In this document: positions 11,937 to 23,821 of the stretch, one piece after another
Layout of the letters: every line of letters starts with the position of its first letter
Position numbering within the stretch: position 1 is the first letter of the stretch
From: Rutidosis leptorrhynchoides
Taxonomy: Eukaryota > Streptophyta > Magnoliopsida > Asterales > Asteraceae
Direction of reading: 5' to 3'
Assembly (NCBI RefSeq): GCF_046630445.1
Contig: NC_092338.1
Coordinates: 150,646,501-150,710,500 of the forward strand
Length of the DNA: 64,000 nucleotides
Translations under genes and position numbers: made by a program
The notes under the pieces: generated by a model
The model's input: only the letters and a program-made list of their open reading frames with translations
Told to the model about the DNA's origin: nothing
Database searches by the model: none

Positions 11937-13407
11937 GAAACCACCTCGGATTGATAACCGATGATTCAGATATCGTAGCATTAAATGCAGAGGAAACAGA
12001 AAAAAATAGTAGATGGTATAAACGGTTAAAAGTTTGATGATAAAGAAAGGAGTGTTAGGGACGCTCGATAGAAAATTTAGTACCGAAAAACAGATTGAGC
12101 TAACCATGAAGAAGACCAAGGACAAATACAAGGACCAAACCCTATATTCAAAGAATCCAGGTAATTCTGGATCCGATGAAATCTTTAGAGAATATTTTGT
12201 TCCGAGGTCATGTTAAAATTTTGCGGAAAATTTTTCTTCATCAACCTTCGAACTTAGAAATTCCAAAATATCATCATAAATATCTTCGATATTTTTGAGG
12301 ATATTTTTATAAATATTCTTGTCTGAAATTATCGACCTCTTCGTGTTTTCTGTATTCCATTATATTGAAAACTTCTGTAAAAATCTAAGTATAAATTATG
12401 AATGAATTATGGAGAAGTGTTGGGAATTGAAGCATGAGTTAGTATAATATAATGACGCCCGACCAACGTGATTATATTACAGTAAGTCATGCTGGAAGTT
12501 CTATTGGAACATGATGATTCATAGATCATAACGTCATCATGTGCCATGTTACATAACTCTTTCATTCTACTTAACTTATGAGCATATCAAGAAAATGTAT
12601 TCTTGATGGTTCTATCTTCCGTGATGTTGATAAATTTGAAAATCAAATCTAGCTATCACGTTCCTTCCTGCTTAGAATATTATAATCATTCGAAACTCTA
12701 TATCTACGAATTCTGGACCATTATTCGCTTGACTTACAGTCGGGAAGAGAAAACAGAAGTATGAAACTCCAAAATATAAGGGGGAATATAAAGCTCGATA
12801 ACAACACATAAAATTACAAACCGTGTATATCAATATTTATTGCAACATAAAGACACGGGAGAATTAAAAAAATTACAACCCCAAGGACAAAGTAGAAGGA
12901 AACAAATTCCTCCGGTGGTAAATGAAAGAGAATAATGACAGAAGCGATAGTCAGGATAAGTACAAGGATCAGAACGGGATTAAGCATTTTCAAACTTTTT
13001 GGAAATGTGAATTAAGAAAGAAATTATTGAAGTGGTGAAAAGTAATGGAACGGAAAAGATAAATTTATAGTGAAATTATCAGACAAAGCAATCGAGGCAG
13101 ATGATCGCATTTAATGAAAGAGATCATAATTTCCTTATTCACCGAAGAATCAAATCTTATAGATATCGAAGATTTTCCTTTAAAATCCCTTGAATTCCGG
13201 AATTCAACCATGACTAGTCAGAAGTTACGATGAAACTTGTCTTTCTCATTTCACTCTTTTGTGATAGCTTCACTCGTACTCTTCACATAAACGGATTGTT
13301 TCATCCATATTACTAACTAATGAGAAAAACTCTAATTTGTAGCTTGTATGTGTCATAAAAACATACTTATTGTCAGCCATGACCATCCCAATCAAATTTT
13401 GGGATGA
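11937..13407 (+). other. Internal remnant of element A, downstream part
   Basis: Mostly non-coding. A short open stretch (12034-12216) rich in Lys, Asp and Glu ends FREYFVPRSC and may be the tail of a lost element ORF; nothing in it is recognisable. The sequence from 12230 to 13400 shows no ORF or structural RNA. Confidence 0.4.
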
Positions 13408-13429
13408 AATTTCTTTAACGGGTAGGTAC
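13408..13429 (+). other. Plus-strand priming region of element A
   Basis: AATTTCTTTAACGGGTAGGTAC directly precedes the TGTGACG start of the 3' LTR (written here in part). It is only partly purine, as is common for this group. It fixes the LTR boundary at 13430. Confidence 0.6.
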
Positions 13430-15215
13430 TGTGACGACCCGAAAATTTCTGACCAAATTTAAACTTAATCTTTAACTGATTTCGACATGATAAGCAATGT
13501 CTGTTAAACCGAGTCTCAAAATTTTTGAACTGCTTACATGGATTCAGTTAACTTCGACTGCTCTCGACGATTCACGAACAATTAATTATAAATAGATATG
13601 TGTATATGTAAATATAAATAGTAATTCAAAATCTAATTTGAAGTATTATTTGTTGTTGTTATTAAAAATTAATAAAATAAAAATAGTATATTATAAAAAT
13701 ATTTATTTAAACTATATCTATATATATAAATAAGGTATATTAAATTAAATATTAAATGATTGTAATAGTCGTCTGATGTTCTGATTGATATTAAGCAAGT
13801 TAAATTCAAACATATGTAATTTTAAAATAAACGGTGATACGAAAATGAGTTCTATAAATTTTAGACTTATTAAAAATATATTTAGGAACTATTTGTTTAA
13901 TTTTAAAAGTTTTTATATTTTACTTGGGGTTGGGAGTGGATAATTAATGTAAATTTTATTTAATAGTTAATGATCGAATTTTATACCATAATGACCCAAA
14001 ATAAATAAATATAGTTAATTTAAAAATATGAGATTTTTCTGAACACTTTTGTCCGCCATTGATTTACAACGGAGCATAAAATTTAGTCCGTGATAGATGG
14101 TGTCTAAGGAAACTGCACGTTTATATTTTAATTGGTTATTTATTATTATTATTAAATTATATCAATGTCTTTGTCTATCCGTTCTATCTAGTCTATATTT
14201 TCATAAATAAGAATACATCACCACCACCACATGTATACACTTTCTGTTTTCTATCTTTTCAATCAAACATCCACATCCAAATATTTTGTCCGTGATTTAC
14301 TTTGGATACTGTGATAAATTGAAGTTATGTAACACTATTTTTGGATGATTCCATCCACTATCATTAACATTATATATAATAAAGAAAGATAAATGATACT
14401 ATCAAACAACCGAATCCTAATTTTGTTTCCTTTTCCAATTCATTCCACCCACTAAATTATTACTAATAATTTATTGAATCATTATTGTTCTAATAACTAA
14501 ATATCCTATATATCTATATCTAATATTTATATACATATAATGATAGTATACATATGGTGATGCATATTGAAAACACTTTTTCTTTTCATCTCCTCCTTCA
14601 TGTTTTGTCGACCAAGCAACACCACAATGAACCATCCCACCACCGGCCAACTCCTTCCATCGTCCACAAATCAAGAAAACCACAAACGCCACCTCTCAAC
14701 CTCCTAACATTCAACCAATTTAAACTCGCTTAAACGACAACTTAGATCAGTGGCCAAAGTGTCTTTATCTTTCACACAACCACCACAACCATCACCTTGA
14801 TATTTTTCTTAACCATCTACTAAACCTACATCCACCATCTTCATCATCTCAAACTTCCAACACCCTCACAACACCAACGGCAACCAAACACCACCTCACG
14901 GTCATCACCTTTGGCCCATCACTACCGTCGGCCAACATCACTTAGACTCTTCCTACGTGCACGGTGACCAAAAACTTACCATGATTGAACTCCCTTTATC
15001 TTTAATGACACGGTCTTTAATGTCTCAGGAACAACCATAAGATCATAATCATCCAACTCAACAATGGACTCCACCTCTGATTTGTTATTAACCTTACTAC
15101 CGTCATTCACTGCATCTGCAAACGATGAACCTTTAGGCTATTTTTTTTCTTTTCTTCGAGGAATACCAACAGATGCATCAAGTTCGAAGAGAACCAGACT
15201 CTTTCTTATTATCTC

Positions 15216-15445
15216 AAGAAAACCTAGCCGGTGACACATAAACATGATGACTACCGATCAAAATCAGTGATAATTTCCTTGCAAAATCATCCTCCTTATC
15301 GACACCTGTAAACCTCAAGAAACCAAATCTTTTTTTCCTACCTTTGATTTCTTATTAGGAATGAAGACATTAATGATCCTCCCATACGATTCAAATTCCA
15401 GCCAAAGTCGTTTGGCATTCACGTAATCAAGGATCATACAATGAA
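15216..15445 (-). pseudogene. Antisense RRM fragment, 3' LTR copy
   Basis: Same fragment as at 3686-3915, with the same RNP1-like KRFGFLRF and the same slip in the A run. A few substitutions separate the copies (for example Asn for Asp in RIIDVF). The shared slip shows that the fragment was already broken before element A inserted here. Confidence 0.65.
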
Positions 15446-15989
15446 GAAGAAGATGAGTTATTGATTGTGAGGTCGATGATGAATCTCGAAGATGGAGATG
15501 ATGGTATGATTGCAAAGAAAATCGATTAATGATGATGATGATGACTAAAGTAATATAGATAATGATGATAAACAAAAGGATGATTAGATAATTCGATGTG
15601 GTGGGGATATAAAATAAAGACATGATGAATTGATGATGACTGCGTATACATTTTTTTTTTGCTGCCCTTCGATTGTTTTAAACACCAACGAAACCCACAT
15701 TTTTTTACTTGGTCTTAGTTAATTGCTGGGCTGTCTTTTCTCTTGTTGTTTGGGCCGTGGAGACTTGGGCCAAGAACCGGCTCCTAATCGCTGTGAAATA
15801 CCGATAATGCTATCTGATATCATTAATGTTAATAAAAGACAATGATGACTGTGATTCATAATAAGATGGTGAAGATGATGATAATAGATGATGATGATAC
15901 TGATTTAATGACGATGATGAGTTAATTAGAAGAAGAGGAAAAACAAATACGGGTTATATAATATTTCGTTAGGAGTTAATACAGAAAGG

Positions 15990-16063
15990 AGGTGACAGAA
16001 AAATGGTTAGGGATGCTTTTGGGTTAACGATAGGTTGCGGGTTCGAGTCCCCTCGTGGGCAGT
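15990..16063 (+). ncRNA. tRNA-like box, 3' LTR copy
   Basis: B box GGGTTCGAGTCCC at 16039-16051, unchanged from the 5' LTR copy, with the same T-rich tail. Confidence 0.4.
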
Positions 16064-16091
16064 TTATTTTTTTAGCCTATTTTGAGGTAGT

Positions 16092-16470
16092 TACTACTAC
16101 ACTAATATAAACATTATACTCTTTATTATTATCATTAAAATGAGCATTAGGATTATTATTACTACTATTATTATTAATATTATTATTAGTATTACCCTTA
16201 AAATTATCATTTTTAAAATTATTATTATTAACAAAAGTATTTTTTTATTAAAATTATCATTTTCATTATCATTATAAGTATTATTTTTTTTTTCATCATT
16301 ACTAACATTAATATTACTATTATTACTATTATTATCACTTTTATTATTTTTATTATCATTATTAACATATAACATTTTTATCATTGTATTATTAGTATTA
16401 TCATTATTATTAAAGTATTATCATTTTTATTATTTTCATTACTATTATTATTAAAGTATTATTATAATTA
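16092..16470. repeat. ATT-rich low-complexity tract, 3' LTR copy
   Basis: Counterpart of 4560-4935; simple trinucleotide repeats, not coding. Confidence 0.85.
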
Positions 16471-17617
16471 TTATTTTAACAAACAAATGTTATCTATATA
16501 AAAATATATTACAAGTCAACTAATATTACATACTAATATGTTTTAACTAATATATTACCATTTATATTGATAAAATTTCAATTAAATTATATATCATACA
16601 TTCATTATAAGTATACTTATATTTAAGGATACTAATTTTAATAAATTATAAAATATAAGTAAACTTAGTTGATTTAGTTGATTAAATGGGATATATTTTA
16701 GTATATATGCAACTTATATAGGTTCGTGAATCCAAGGCCAACCCCGCATTGTTCAGTTCTGTCGTATGAATATTTTTACTACAAAATATTGGATTGTGAG
16801 TTTCATTTGCTCCCTTTCTAAATGCTTTTGCAATATATATTTTTGGGACTGAGAATACATGCGCTGCTTTTATAATTGTTTTACAAAATAGACACAAGTA
16901 ATCGAAACTACATTCTATGGTTGGATTATCGAATCGAATATGCCCCTTTTTAGCTTGGTAGCCTAAGAATTAGGGAAATGGCCCCTAATTGACGCGAATC
17001 CTAAAGATAGATCTATGGACCTTGACACGTCCCATTCGGGTTACGAATGCTTTAGTACTTCGATTATCATGTCCGATGAGAGTCCCGGAGTGATGGGGAT
17101 ATTCTATATGCATCATGTTAGTTCGGTTATCAAGCGTTCACCATATGAATGATTTTTATCTCTATGCAGTTTGCGAAATGCCTGATATGAGATGTATATT
17201 TATGAGAAAAGGAAATGAAAATCTTGTGGTCTATTAAAATGATGAAAATGAATGTTATGATAAACTAATGAACTCACCAACCTTTTGGTTGACACTTGAA
17301 AGCATGTTTATTCTCAGGTATTAAGGAAACCTTTCGCTGTGCATTTGCTCATATTAGAGATATTACTTGGAGTCATTCATGACATATTTCAAAAGACGTT
17401 GCATTCGAGTTGTCGAGTTCATCAAGATTATTACTAAGTCAATTATAGTTGGATATATTACGAAATGGTATGCATGCCGTCAACTATCGATGAAATGAAA
17501 GTTTGTCTTTTAAAAACGAATGCAATGTTTGTAAAATGTATTATATAGAGGTCAAGTACCTCGCGATGTAACCAAATGTAATGTATTCATCCACATGGAT
17601 TAGGACGGGTCGTTAGA

Positions 17618-18228
17618 CAGAATTCATCAGCACATTTAGTTATGGTGAAATTAACTTGTCAAACATTTGAAAGACTTTCCAGAAATGCCTTAGTTTATAA
17701 AAGGCTTTCCTTTGATAGGTAGGGTATATCACATTGGGGAGACCGTAAGTTACGCAATGTTTTCTTTAAGGCGTTAAATGCAGGGAACCCAAATGCAATT
17801 TTACGCTATGGGTTAAGAACCTATTTTGACTCAACATATCCCAACATAGGATTTCGTGAGTTAGAAAGAGCTTCTAACATGCAACATAAAGAAGCATGTT
17901 ATGCTTACGGTTAGTGATGTCCGCTTCTTACCAAAGTGAGAAAAAGAACACCGGATTACAACTTTTAAATAAAACCTTCCCACAAGTGACGAATTCAGTA
18001 GTTGGGGTGAGAAACAAGGTTTTTAGATTATTACGGGGCTGTTGGACATTACGAAACCCTCGTCCTTTTGACGACATTACAACATGCTGCCTAGCCAATG
18101 GTCATAACGGTTACTTTCCATAAGACCAAGGATGGGAAGTCGTTTTAGTAAAACCTAAATGCATGACTTGTTTCTGAACTTATGAATTAGGTGTCTTTAT
18201 TTCTTTTACTGAACAACTTGCGTACTAA
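17618..18228 (+). pseudogene. F-box-like ORF in element B, 3' part
   Basis: This continues the frame broken at 1898. The F-box helix ends with VKLTCQTFERLSRNALVYKR, followed by a C-terminal region with HWGDRKLRN, GNPNAILRYGLRTYF, GFRELERASNMQHKEACYAYG and RPFDDITTCC. I remember this layout from the plant F-box family typified by At2g35280. Lesions are TAG at 17720, a one-base loss at about 17911, TAA at 18121 and TGA at 18175; the natural stop is probably TAA 18226-18228. Several stops are explained by C-to-T or G-to-A change, as in methylated DNA. The intact protein would be about 230 residues. Whether it was host-derived cargo of the element or a resident ORF of the family is discussed in the findings. 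Confidence 0.75.
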
Positions 18229-18561
18229 CTAGAATTACCTTTATAGCTGCCGAGTAGCAAAGTTATTATGTGTTATATTTCATCCTATATGTATAATAGT
18301 GGTATTGTAAGTTTGTAAAATTTTGTATAAAATTTGAACGCGAAATTTTATTATAATCAGTTTTTTCATATAGAATTGTAGTAGTTGAATTGTATATTAG
18401 CTACTACGTATGAACTTAACGGGTAGGTACTACCCGAATTAAAACTATAAAACACTAATATGAAGAAAAAGCTTTTATAAATGAGTTCATACTATGCTAC
18501 GAAATACTATTGACTACTCTTAAAAATTATATATGATTAACTTAATTCTTTTGGGCTATTT
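18229..18561. other. Spacer between F-box ORF and gag in element B
   Basis: AT-rich with no ORF. It holds the palindromic site at 18416-18436 and, just before gag, TTTTTGAAG, which could be a splice acceptor. Confidence 0.5.
18416..18436. promoter_or_regulatory. GGGTAGGTA palindrome upstream of gag in element B
   Basis: TTAACGGGTAGGTACTACCCG contains the near-perfect inverted repeat CGGGTAG/CTACCCG and the core of element A's 3' priming site. It lies 125 bases before the gag ATG. Confidence 0.45.
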
Positions 18562-21178
18562 TTGAAGGAAATGGCACCGGCAACTCGTCAGAATTTGAAC
18601 ATGAGTGAGGAAGACTTCCGTGTTTTCCTTGCAGTAAACATAGCCACAGTACAGGCTGCGATGCAAAATAACAATAACTCTGGATCTAGCAGTGGAACTA
18701 ATTCTACAAGAAATCATGTAGGATGCTCCTACAAAGAATTCATTGCCTGCAAACCTTTGGAATTTGATGGAACCGAAGGACCAATTGGATTGAAACGGTG
18801 GACCGAGAAGGTCGAATCGGTGTTTGCCATAAGTAAGTGTACTGAAGAGGATAAAGTTAAGTACGCTACGCATACCTTCACAGGTACTGCATTAACGTGG
18901 TGGAACACCTATCTTGAACATGTAGGACAAAATTCTGCTTACGCACTACCGTGGTCGGCATTCAAGCAATTGATGAACGAGCAGTACCGTCCTAGAAACG
19001 AAGTCAATAAGCTCAAGGTAGAACTTAGAGAGTTACGAACACAAAGATTCAACATTACCACATATGAACGACAATTCACAGAGTTGTGCCTATTGTGTCC
19101 GGGAGCGTTCGAAGATGAAGAAGAGAAGATCGACGCGTTTGTAAAAGGGTTACCAGTAAGGATTCAAGAAGATGTGAGTTCACACGAGCCCACTTCCATA
19201 CAGAAGGCAAGTCGAATGGCTCATAAACTCATAAATTAGATTGAGGGGAGAATTAAAGAACAGGCGGCCGAAGAAGCCAACACGAAACAACTCAAGAGGA
19301 AGTGGGAGGAAAACGGTGACAAGAGTCACCAGTACAACAACAATAACAATTACAACCACAACCGCAACAATAACCGCAATCCTAACAATAACTATAACAA
19401 ACGTCCCAACAACAACTACAACAACCGTTTCAACAACAATAACAATCCCAACAACAACCTCAATAACAACAAACAACAGAAATAACCATGCTTCAGGTGT
19501 GCAGAGTACCATCCGAATGCGTTTTGCACAATAGTTTGCACCAAGTGTAAGAGAAGTGGTCATGACGCGGCAAAATGTGAGGTTTACGGACCAAAGAACA
19601 ACAAAATAAAGAAACAAATAAGGTCGGAACAAATAATGCCGACGTAGTTTGTTATAAATGTGGAAAACCGGGCCACATTATTAGAAATTGCCCAAACCAA
19701 GGGAATACTAATGGGCAAGTCCGCGGAAGAGTTTTCAATATTAATGCGGCAGAAGCGCAGGAAGACCCGGAGCTTGTTACGGGTACGTTTCTTATTGACA
19801 ATACATCTGCTTATGTTTTATTTGATTCGGGTGCGGGTAGAAGCTATATGAGTAGAGATTTTTGTGCTAAATTAAGTTGTCTACTGACGCCTTTGGATAA
19901 TAAATTTTTACTCGAATTAGCAAACAGTAAATTAATTACAGCAGATAATATATGTCGGAATCGAGAAATTAATCTCGTTAGTGAAGCATTTAAGATTGAT
20001 TTGATACCAGTAGAGTTAGGAAGTTTTGATGTGATAATTGGCATGGACTGGTTGAAAAAGTTGAGAGCAGAGATCGTATGTTACAAAAATGCAATTCGCA
20101 TTGTACGGGAAAAAGGAAAACCCTTAATGGTGTACGGAGAAAAGAATAACGCGAAATTAAATCTTATTAGTAGTATGAAGGCGCAAAAACTAATAAGAAA
20201 AGGTTGTTACGTCATTCTAGCACACATCGAGGAAGTTAAACCTGAAGAAAAGAACATCAGTGATGTTTTCGTCGCAAAAGAATTTCTCGATGTATTTCTG
20301 AAAGAATTATCGGGAATACCCCCACATCGATCTGTTGAATTTCAAATAGACCTTGTACCAGGAGCTGAACCAATAGCTGGTGCTCCATACAGACTCACAC
20401 CCAGCGAAATGAAAGAATTACAAAGCCAATTACAAGAACTTTTAGAGCATGGTTTCATTCGACCAAGCACATCACTGTGGGGAGTTCCTGTTTTGTTTGT
20501 CAAGAAGAAGGATGGTACATTTAGGTTGTGTATCGACTACCTAGAGTTGAACAAACTTACCATCAAGAACCGCTACCCACTACCGAGAATCGATGACTTA
20601 TTTGATCAACTACAAGGCTCGTCGGTTTATTCAAAGATTGATTTACGTTCTGGGTATCACCAATGCGGGTGAAGGAGGATGATATTCCAAAGACTGCTTT
20701 TAGGACGCGTTAGGGTCATTACGAGTTTATGGTTATGCCGTTTGGGTTGACTAACGCACCAGCTGTGTTCATGGACCTCATGAACCGAGCGTGTGGACCA
20801 TACCTTGACAAGTTTGTCATTATTTTCATCGATGACATACTTATTTACTCAAAGAATGACCAAGAGCATGAAGAACATTTGAGAAAAGTGCTATAGTTGT
20901 TAAGGAGAGAAAAACTGTACGCTAAGTTTTCAAAGTGTGCATTTTGGTTGGAAGAAGTTCAATTCCTCGGTCATATAGTGAACAAAGAAGGTATTCAGGT
21001 GGATCCAGCAAAGATTGAAACCGTTGAAAAGTGGGAAATCTCAAAAACTCTGAAGCATATACGCCAATATTTAGGACTAGCTGGTTACTACAGAAGGTTC
21101 ATCCAAGACTTTTCCAGAATAGCAAAACCCTTGACTGCATTAACGCATAAAGGGAAGAAGTTATGGGTAAAACTCTGA
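18562..21178 (+). pseudogene. Ty3/gypsy gag-protease-RT of element B, truncated
   Basis: The capsid-type gag domain (18562-19239) has FDGTEGPIGLKRWTEKVESV, ALTWWNTY and FVKGLP. A TAG (CAG in related elements) follows LIN at 19237. A long Asn-rich run leads to a cysteine cluster and a CCHC knuckle ([14 protein letters not shown], about 19650) in another frame. The protease has [12 protein letters not shown] (about 19825) and IIGMDWL. RT runs from about 20330 with [25 protein letters not shown], a frameshift near 20665, [13 protein letters not shown], and the catalytic FIDDILIYS (about 20830). It stops after the thumb (LGLAGYYRRFIQDFSRIA). RNase H and integrase are deleted. There are at least four stops and two frameshifts. 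A chromovirus-type affinity is possible but unproved, since the integrase end is missing. Confidence 0.85.
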
Positions 21179-22603
21179 AACCATAGCAACTTAAATCACT
21201 CAAAACTGATTTAAAACGAAGAAGTTATGGGTAAAACAAGATTGGATAATTTTTCTTGTTATAGCTACGTGAAAATTGGTAACAAATCTATATTAATCAT
21301 ATCCTAGCTAACTCATATTGTATTATACATGTATTCTAATATATTATGTAATCTTGGGATACCATAGACACGAATACAATGTTTTGACATATCATATCGA
21401 CCCATCTATATATATATTTCGGAACAACCATAGACACTCTATATGCAGTAATGTTGGAGTTAGCTATACATGGTTGAGGTTGATTCCAAAATATTATATA
21501 TACTTTGAGTTGTGATCTAGCCTGAGGCTTGTATACACGAGGTCGTGGATTGATTCGAGATAATATATATTGATTTATTTTCTGTACATCTAACTGTGGA
21601 CAACTAGTTGTATGTTACTAACGAGGACAGCTGACTTAATAAACTTAAAACAGCAAAACGTATTAAAAATGTTGTAAATATATTTTGAACATACTTTGAT
21701 ATATATGTACATATTTGTTATAGGTTCGTGAATCGATCAGTGGCCACTTCTTACTTCCCGACGAAGTAAAAATCTGTGAAAGTGAGTTATAGTCCCACTT
21801 TTAAAATCTAATATTTTGGGATGAGAATACATGCAGTTTTATAAATGTTTTACAAAATAGACACAAGTAAATGAAACTACATTCTATGGCTGGATTATTA
21901 AACTGAATATGCCCCTTTTTAGTCTGGTAATCTAAGAATTAGGGAACATACACCCTAATTGACGTGAATCTTAAAGATAGATCTATTGGGCCCAACGAGC
22001 CCCATCCAAAGTGCCGAATGCTTTAGTACATCGAATTCATCATGTCCGAAGGGAGTCCCGGAATGATAGGGGATATTCTATATGCATTTTGTTAAGGTCG
22101 GTTACCAGGTGTTCACCATATGAATGATTTTTATCTCTATGTATGGGATGTTTATTGAAATATGAAATCTTGTGGTCTATTATTACGATTTGATAAATAT
22201 ATAGGTTAAACCTATAACTCACCAACATTTTTGTTGACGTTTAAAGCATGTTTATTCTCAGGTGATTATTAAGAGCTTCCGCTATTGCATGCTAAAATAT
22301 GGACAAGATTTGGTGTCAGCATGATTGTATAATATTGTTTAAAACTGCATTCGAGATTTACTTTGTTGTAACATATTAATATTGTAAACCAATATGTATT
22401 GGTAGTGTGTAAGTGTGATATTTTAGATTATCATTTCTGGATAATCTAGGTGGTGACTTTTTAACCTTGTCGATAAAATAAAGGTTATGGTTTGTTTTAA
22501 AAACGAATGCAGTCATTGAAAAACGTCTCATATAGAGGTCAAAACCTCGCAATGAAATCAATTAATATGGAATGTTTTTAATCAATATGAACGGGACATT
22601 TCA
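21154..22603 (+). repeat. 3' LTR of element B, 5'-truncated
   Basis: About 1.45 kb of the 3.41-kb LTR remains, ending GAACGGGACATTTCA at 22603. The join to pol carries a 20-base direct repeat (21154-21173 and 21218-21237) that is LTR sequence next to a matching GAAGAAG in pol. The deletion probably arose through this short homology. Confidence 0.8.
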
Positions 22604-23095
22604 CTATGGGTGTAGGGTTTAGGGTATAGGGTTTGAGGTATAGGGTTTTGGGTATAGGTTTTAGGGTTTAGGGTCTAGGGCTTAGGGTCTAGGGTTTAGG
22701 ATCTAGGGTTTAGGGTCTAGGGTTTATGATTTAGGCTCGACTACTAGAGCCGAACTTGGGCTAACACCCCTTCAAAGGGCAATGAAGGTCACTAACCTAG
22801 GTCATGAGCATCCTTGATCACCCATTGACCCCATCCAGGTAAGTAAGGGTCTAGGGTTTATGGTTTAAGGTCTAAGGTTTAGGGTATAGGCTATGGGTTG
22901 AGGGTATAGGGTTTAAGGTCTAGGATCCAGGCTTTTGGGTTTAGGGTCTAGGGTTTAGGTGTAGGGTTTAAGGTCTTTAAGGTCTAGGGTCCAGGCTTTT
23001 GGGTTTAGAGTCTAGGGTTTAGGTGTAGGGTTTAAGGTCTAGGGCTTAGGATCTAAGGTCTAGGGTTTATGGTCTAGGGTTTATGGTTCAAGTGA
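22604..23095 (+). repeat. Degenerate TTTAGGG-type (telomere-like) repeats
   Basis: Two blocks (about 22604-22740 and 22843-23095) of variants such as GGGTTTAGGG, GGGTCTAGGG and GGGTATAGGG, separated by about 100 bases of unique DNA. They are too mutated for a working telomere. They begin immediately at the 3' end of element B. Confidence 0.75.
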
Positions 23096-23237
23096 GTACA
23101 ACTCTAGATATATAGTATAGATAATTTAGCTAAAACATAATTGGTCAAATAGAAGAAAGTAAATGTATCTTCAACTTTATCATCGGTTGATCACTTATTT
23201 TGCGGGTCGATTATCTCATTATGATCATATGTTTTTG

Positions 23238-23561
23238 ACGGCTTGACTGACTCTTAGAGCCTAAAGTAAATTTTCAGGCATGATTTAAAACCCATGGAAA
23301 TTTGAATTTACCATTTTCATGGCGTCTCAATTTTATTTTATTTTTTTAAATTTTTTTCCTATTTATTGGCCGGAGGTCCACTCGGAAGCAATCTCTCTAT
23401 CCGTCGAATAGAGAGAGGGATGACTTTCTCTACTTTTGAGAGTGTTTTCACTCTGGGTAGAGAAATGACTTGTCTTTATTCTCGGATATGGAAAAGATTG
23501 TCTACATCTCACCTCTCACATACACCACTTATGTGGTTTTGGGTTTTGTTGTTGTTGTTGT
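23238..23561 (+). mobile_element. SINE-like insertion with 16-bp target duplication
   Basis: TGATCATATGTTTTTG flanks it on both sides (23222-23237 and 23562-23577). The body holds GGAGGTCCACTCGGAAGC, GGGTAGAGAAATGACTTG and GTCTACATCTCACC, and ends in a GTT repeat tail. I know this arrangement from Au-like plant SINEs. No clear pol III boxes are visible in the first 60 bases. The ORF over it is not a gene. Confidence 0.65.
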
Positions 23562-23577
23562 TGATCATATGTTTTTG

Positions 23578-23816
23578 CAAGTCGATTAATCCTAAAACTA
23601 CATGTATTTAGCATATTTAAGTAGCTTATAATGTCAATGCCAATTTGTCACTTATATGTATACACATTAAAGACGTCTTATATTTTGCTTGAATTTATGA
23701 AATTTTATGAAATAATATAAGCAATTTGAAATAGAAAAAACATCTTGTTAATACAATTTTTATTTTTATTTATGAAATTAAAAACCCTTAAATTCATTCC
23801 TAAATTTTAAGCATCC
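23578..23816. other. AT-rich intergenic DNA
   Basis: Nothing recognisable between the SINE and the next LTR element. Confidence 0.5.
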
Positions 23817-23821
23817 GCCTT

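Larger units (their letters stand above)
1899..17617 (+). mobile_element. Non-autonomous LTR retrotransposon A with 4.19-kb LTRs, inserted in the F-box ORF
   Basis: Two LTRs (1899-6085 and 13430-17617) begin TGTGACGACCCG and end CGGGT..TTAGA. They are flanked by the 5-bp duplication CAGAA at 1894-1898 and 17618-17622, which proves insertion into the F-box ORF. The primer site is at 6088 and the polypurine-type site at 13408-13429. The internal region of about 3.9 kb (without the solo LTR at 8527-11936) has one unfamiliar ORF and no gag-pol, so it would need proteins from a related autonomous element. By eye the two LTRs differ at one to a few percent of positions, so the insertion is fairly recent but not the newest layer. 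Confidence 0.9.
13430..17617 (+). repeat. 3' LTR of element A
   Basis: At 4,188 bp it aligns end to end with 1899-6085. It contains the second copies of the antisense RRM fragment, the tRNA-like box and the ATT tract. It is followed by the duplication CAGAA at 17618-17622. Confidence 0.9.
1..22603 (+). mobile_element. Ty3/gypsy LTR retrotransposon B, host of nested insertions
   Basis: The 3' part of an LTR (1-822) reappears almost unchanged at 21781-22603, and both copies end in GAACGGGACATTTCA. An iMet-type primer site follows the first copy. Once the nested element at 1899-17622 is removed, the internal order is primer site, acidic ORF, F-box-like ORF, a palindromic GGGTAGGTA site, then gag-protease-RT. 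The 5' end lies outside the window, so the flanking duplication cannot be tested. The 3' part of pol and the start of the 3' LTR are deleted near 21160. This is a dead copy, but its gene content (two extra ORFs before gag) is unusual. Confidence 0.8.

Noticed and set aside
19180..19632. Val-rich hydrophobic minus ORF
   Set aside because: Antisense of the Asn-rich linker of gag.
22604..23095. Chromosome end
   Set aside because: Repeats are heavily degenerate and unique DNA continues on both sides.
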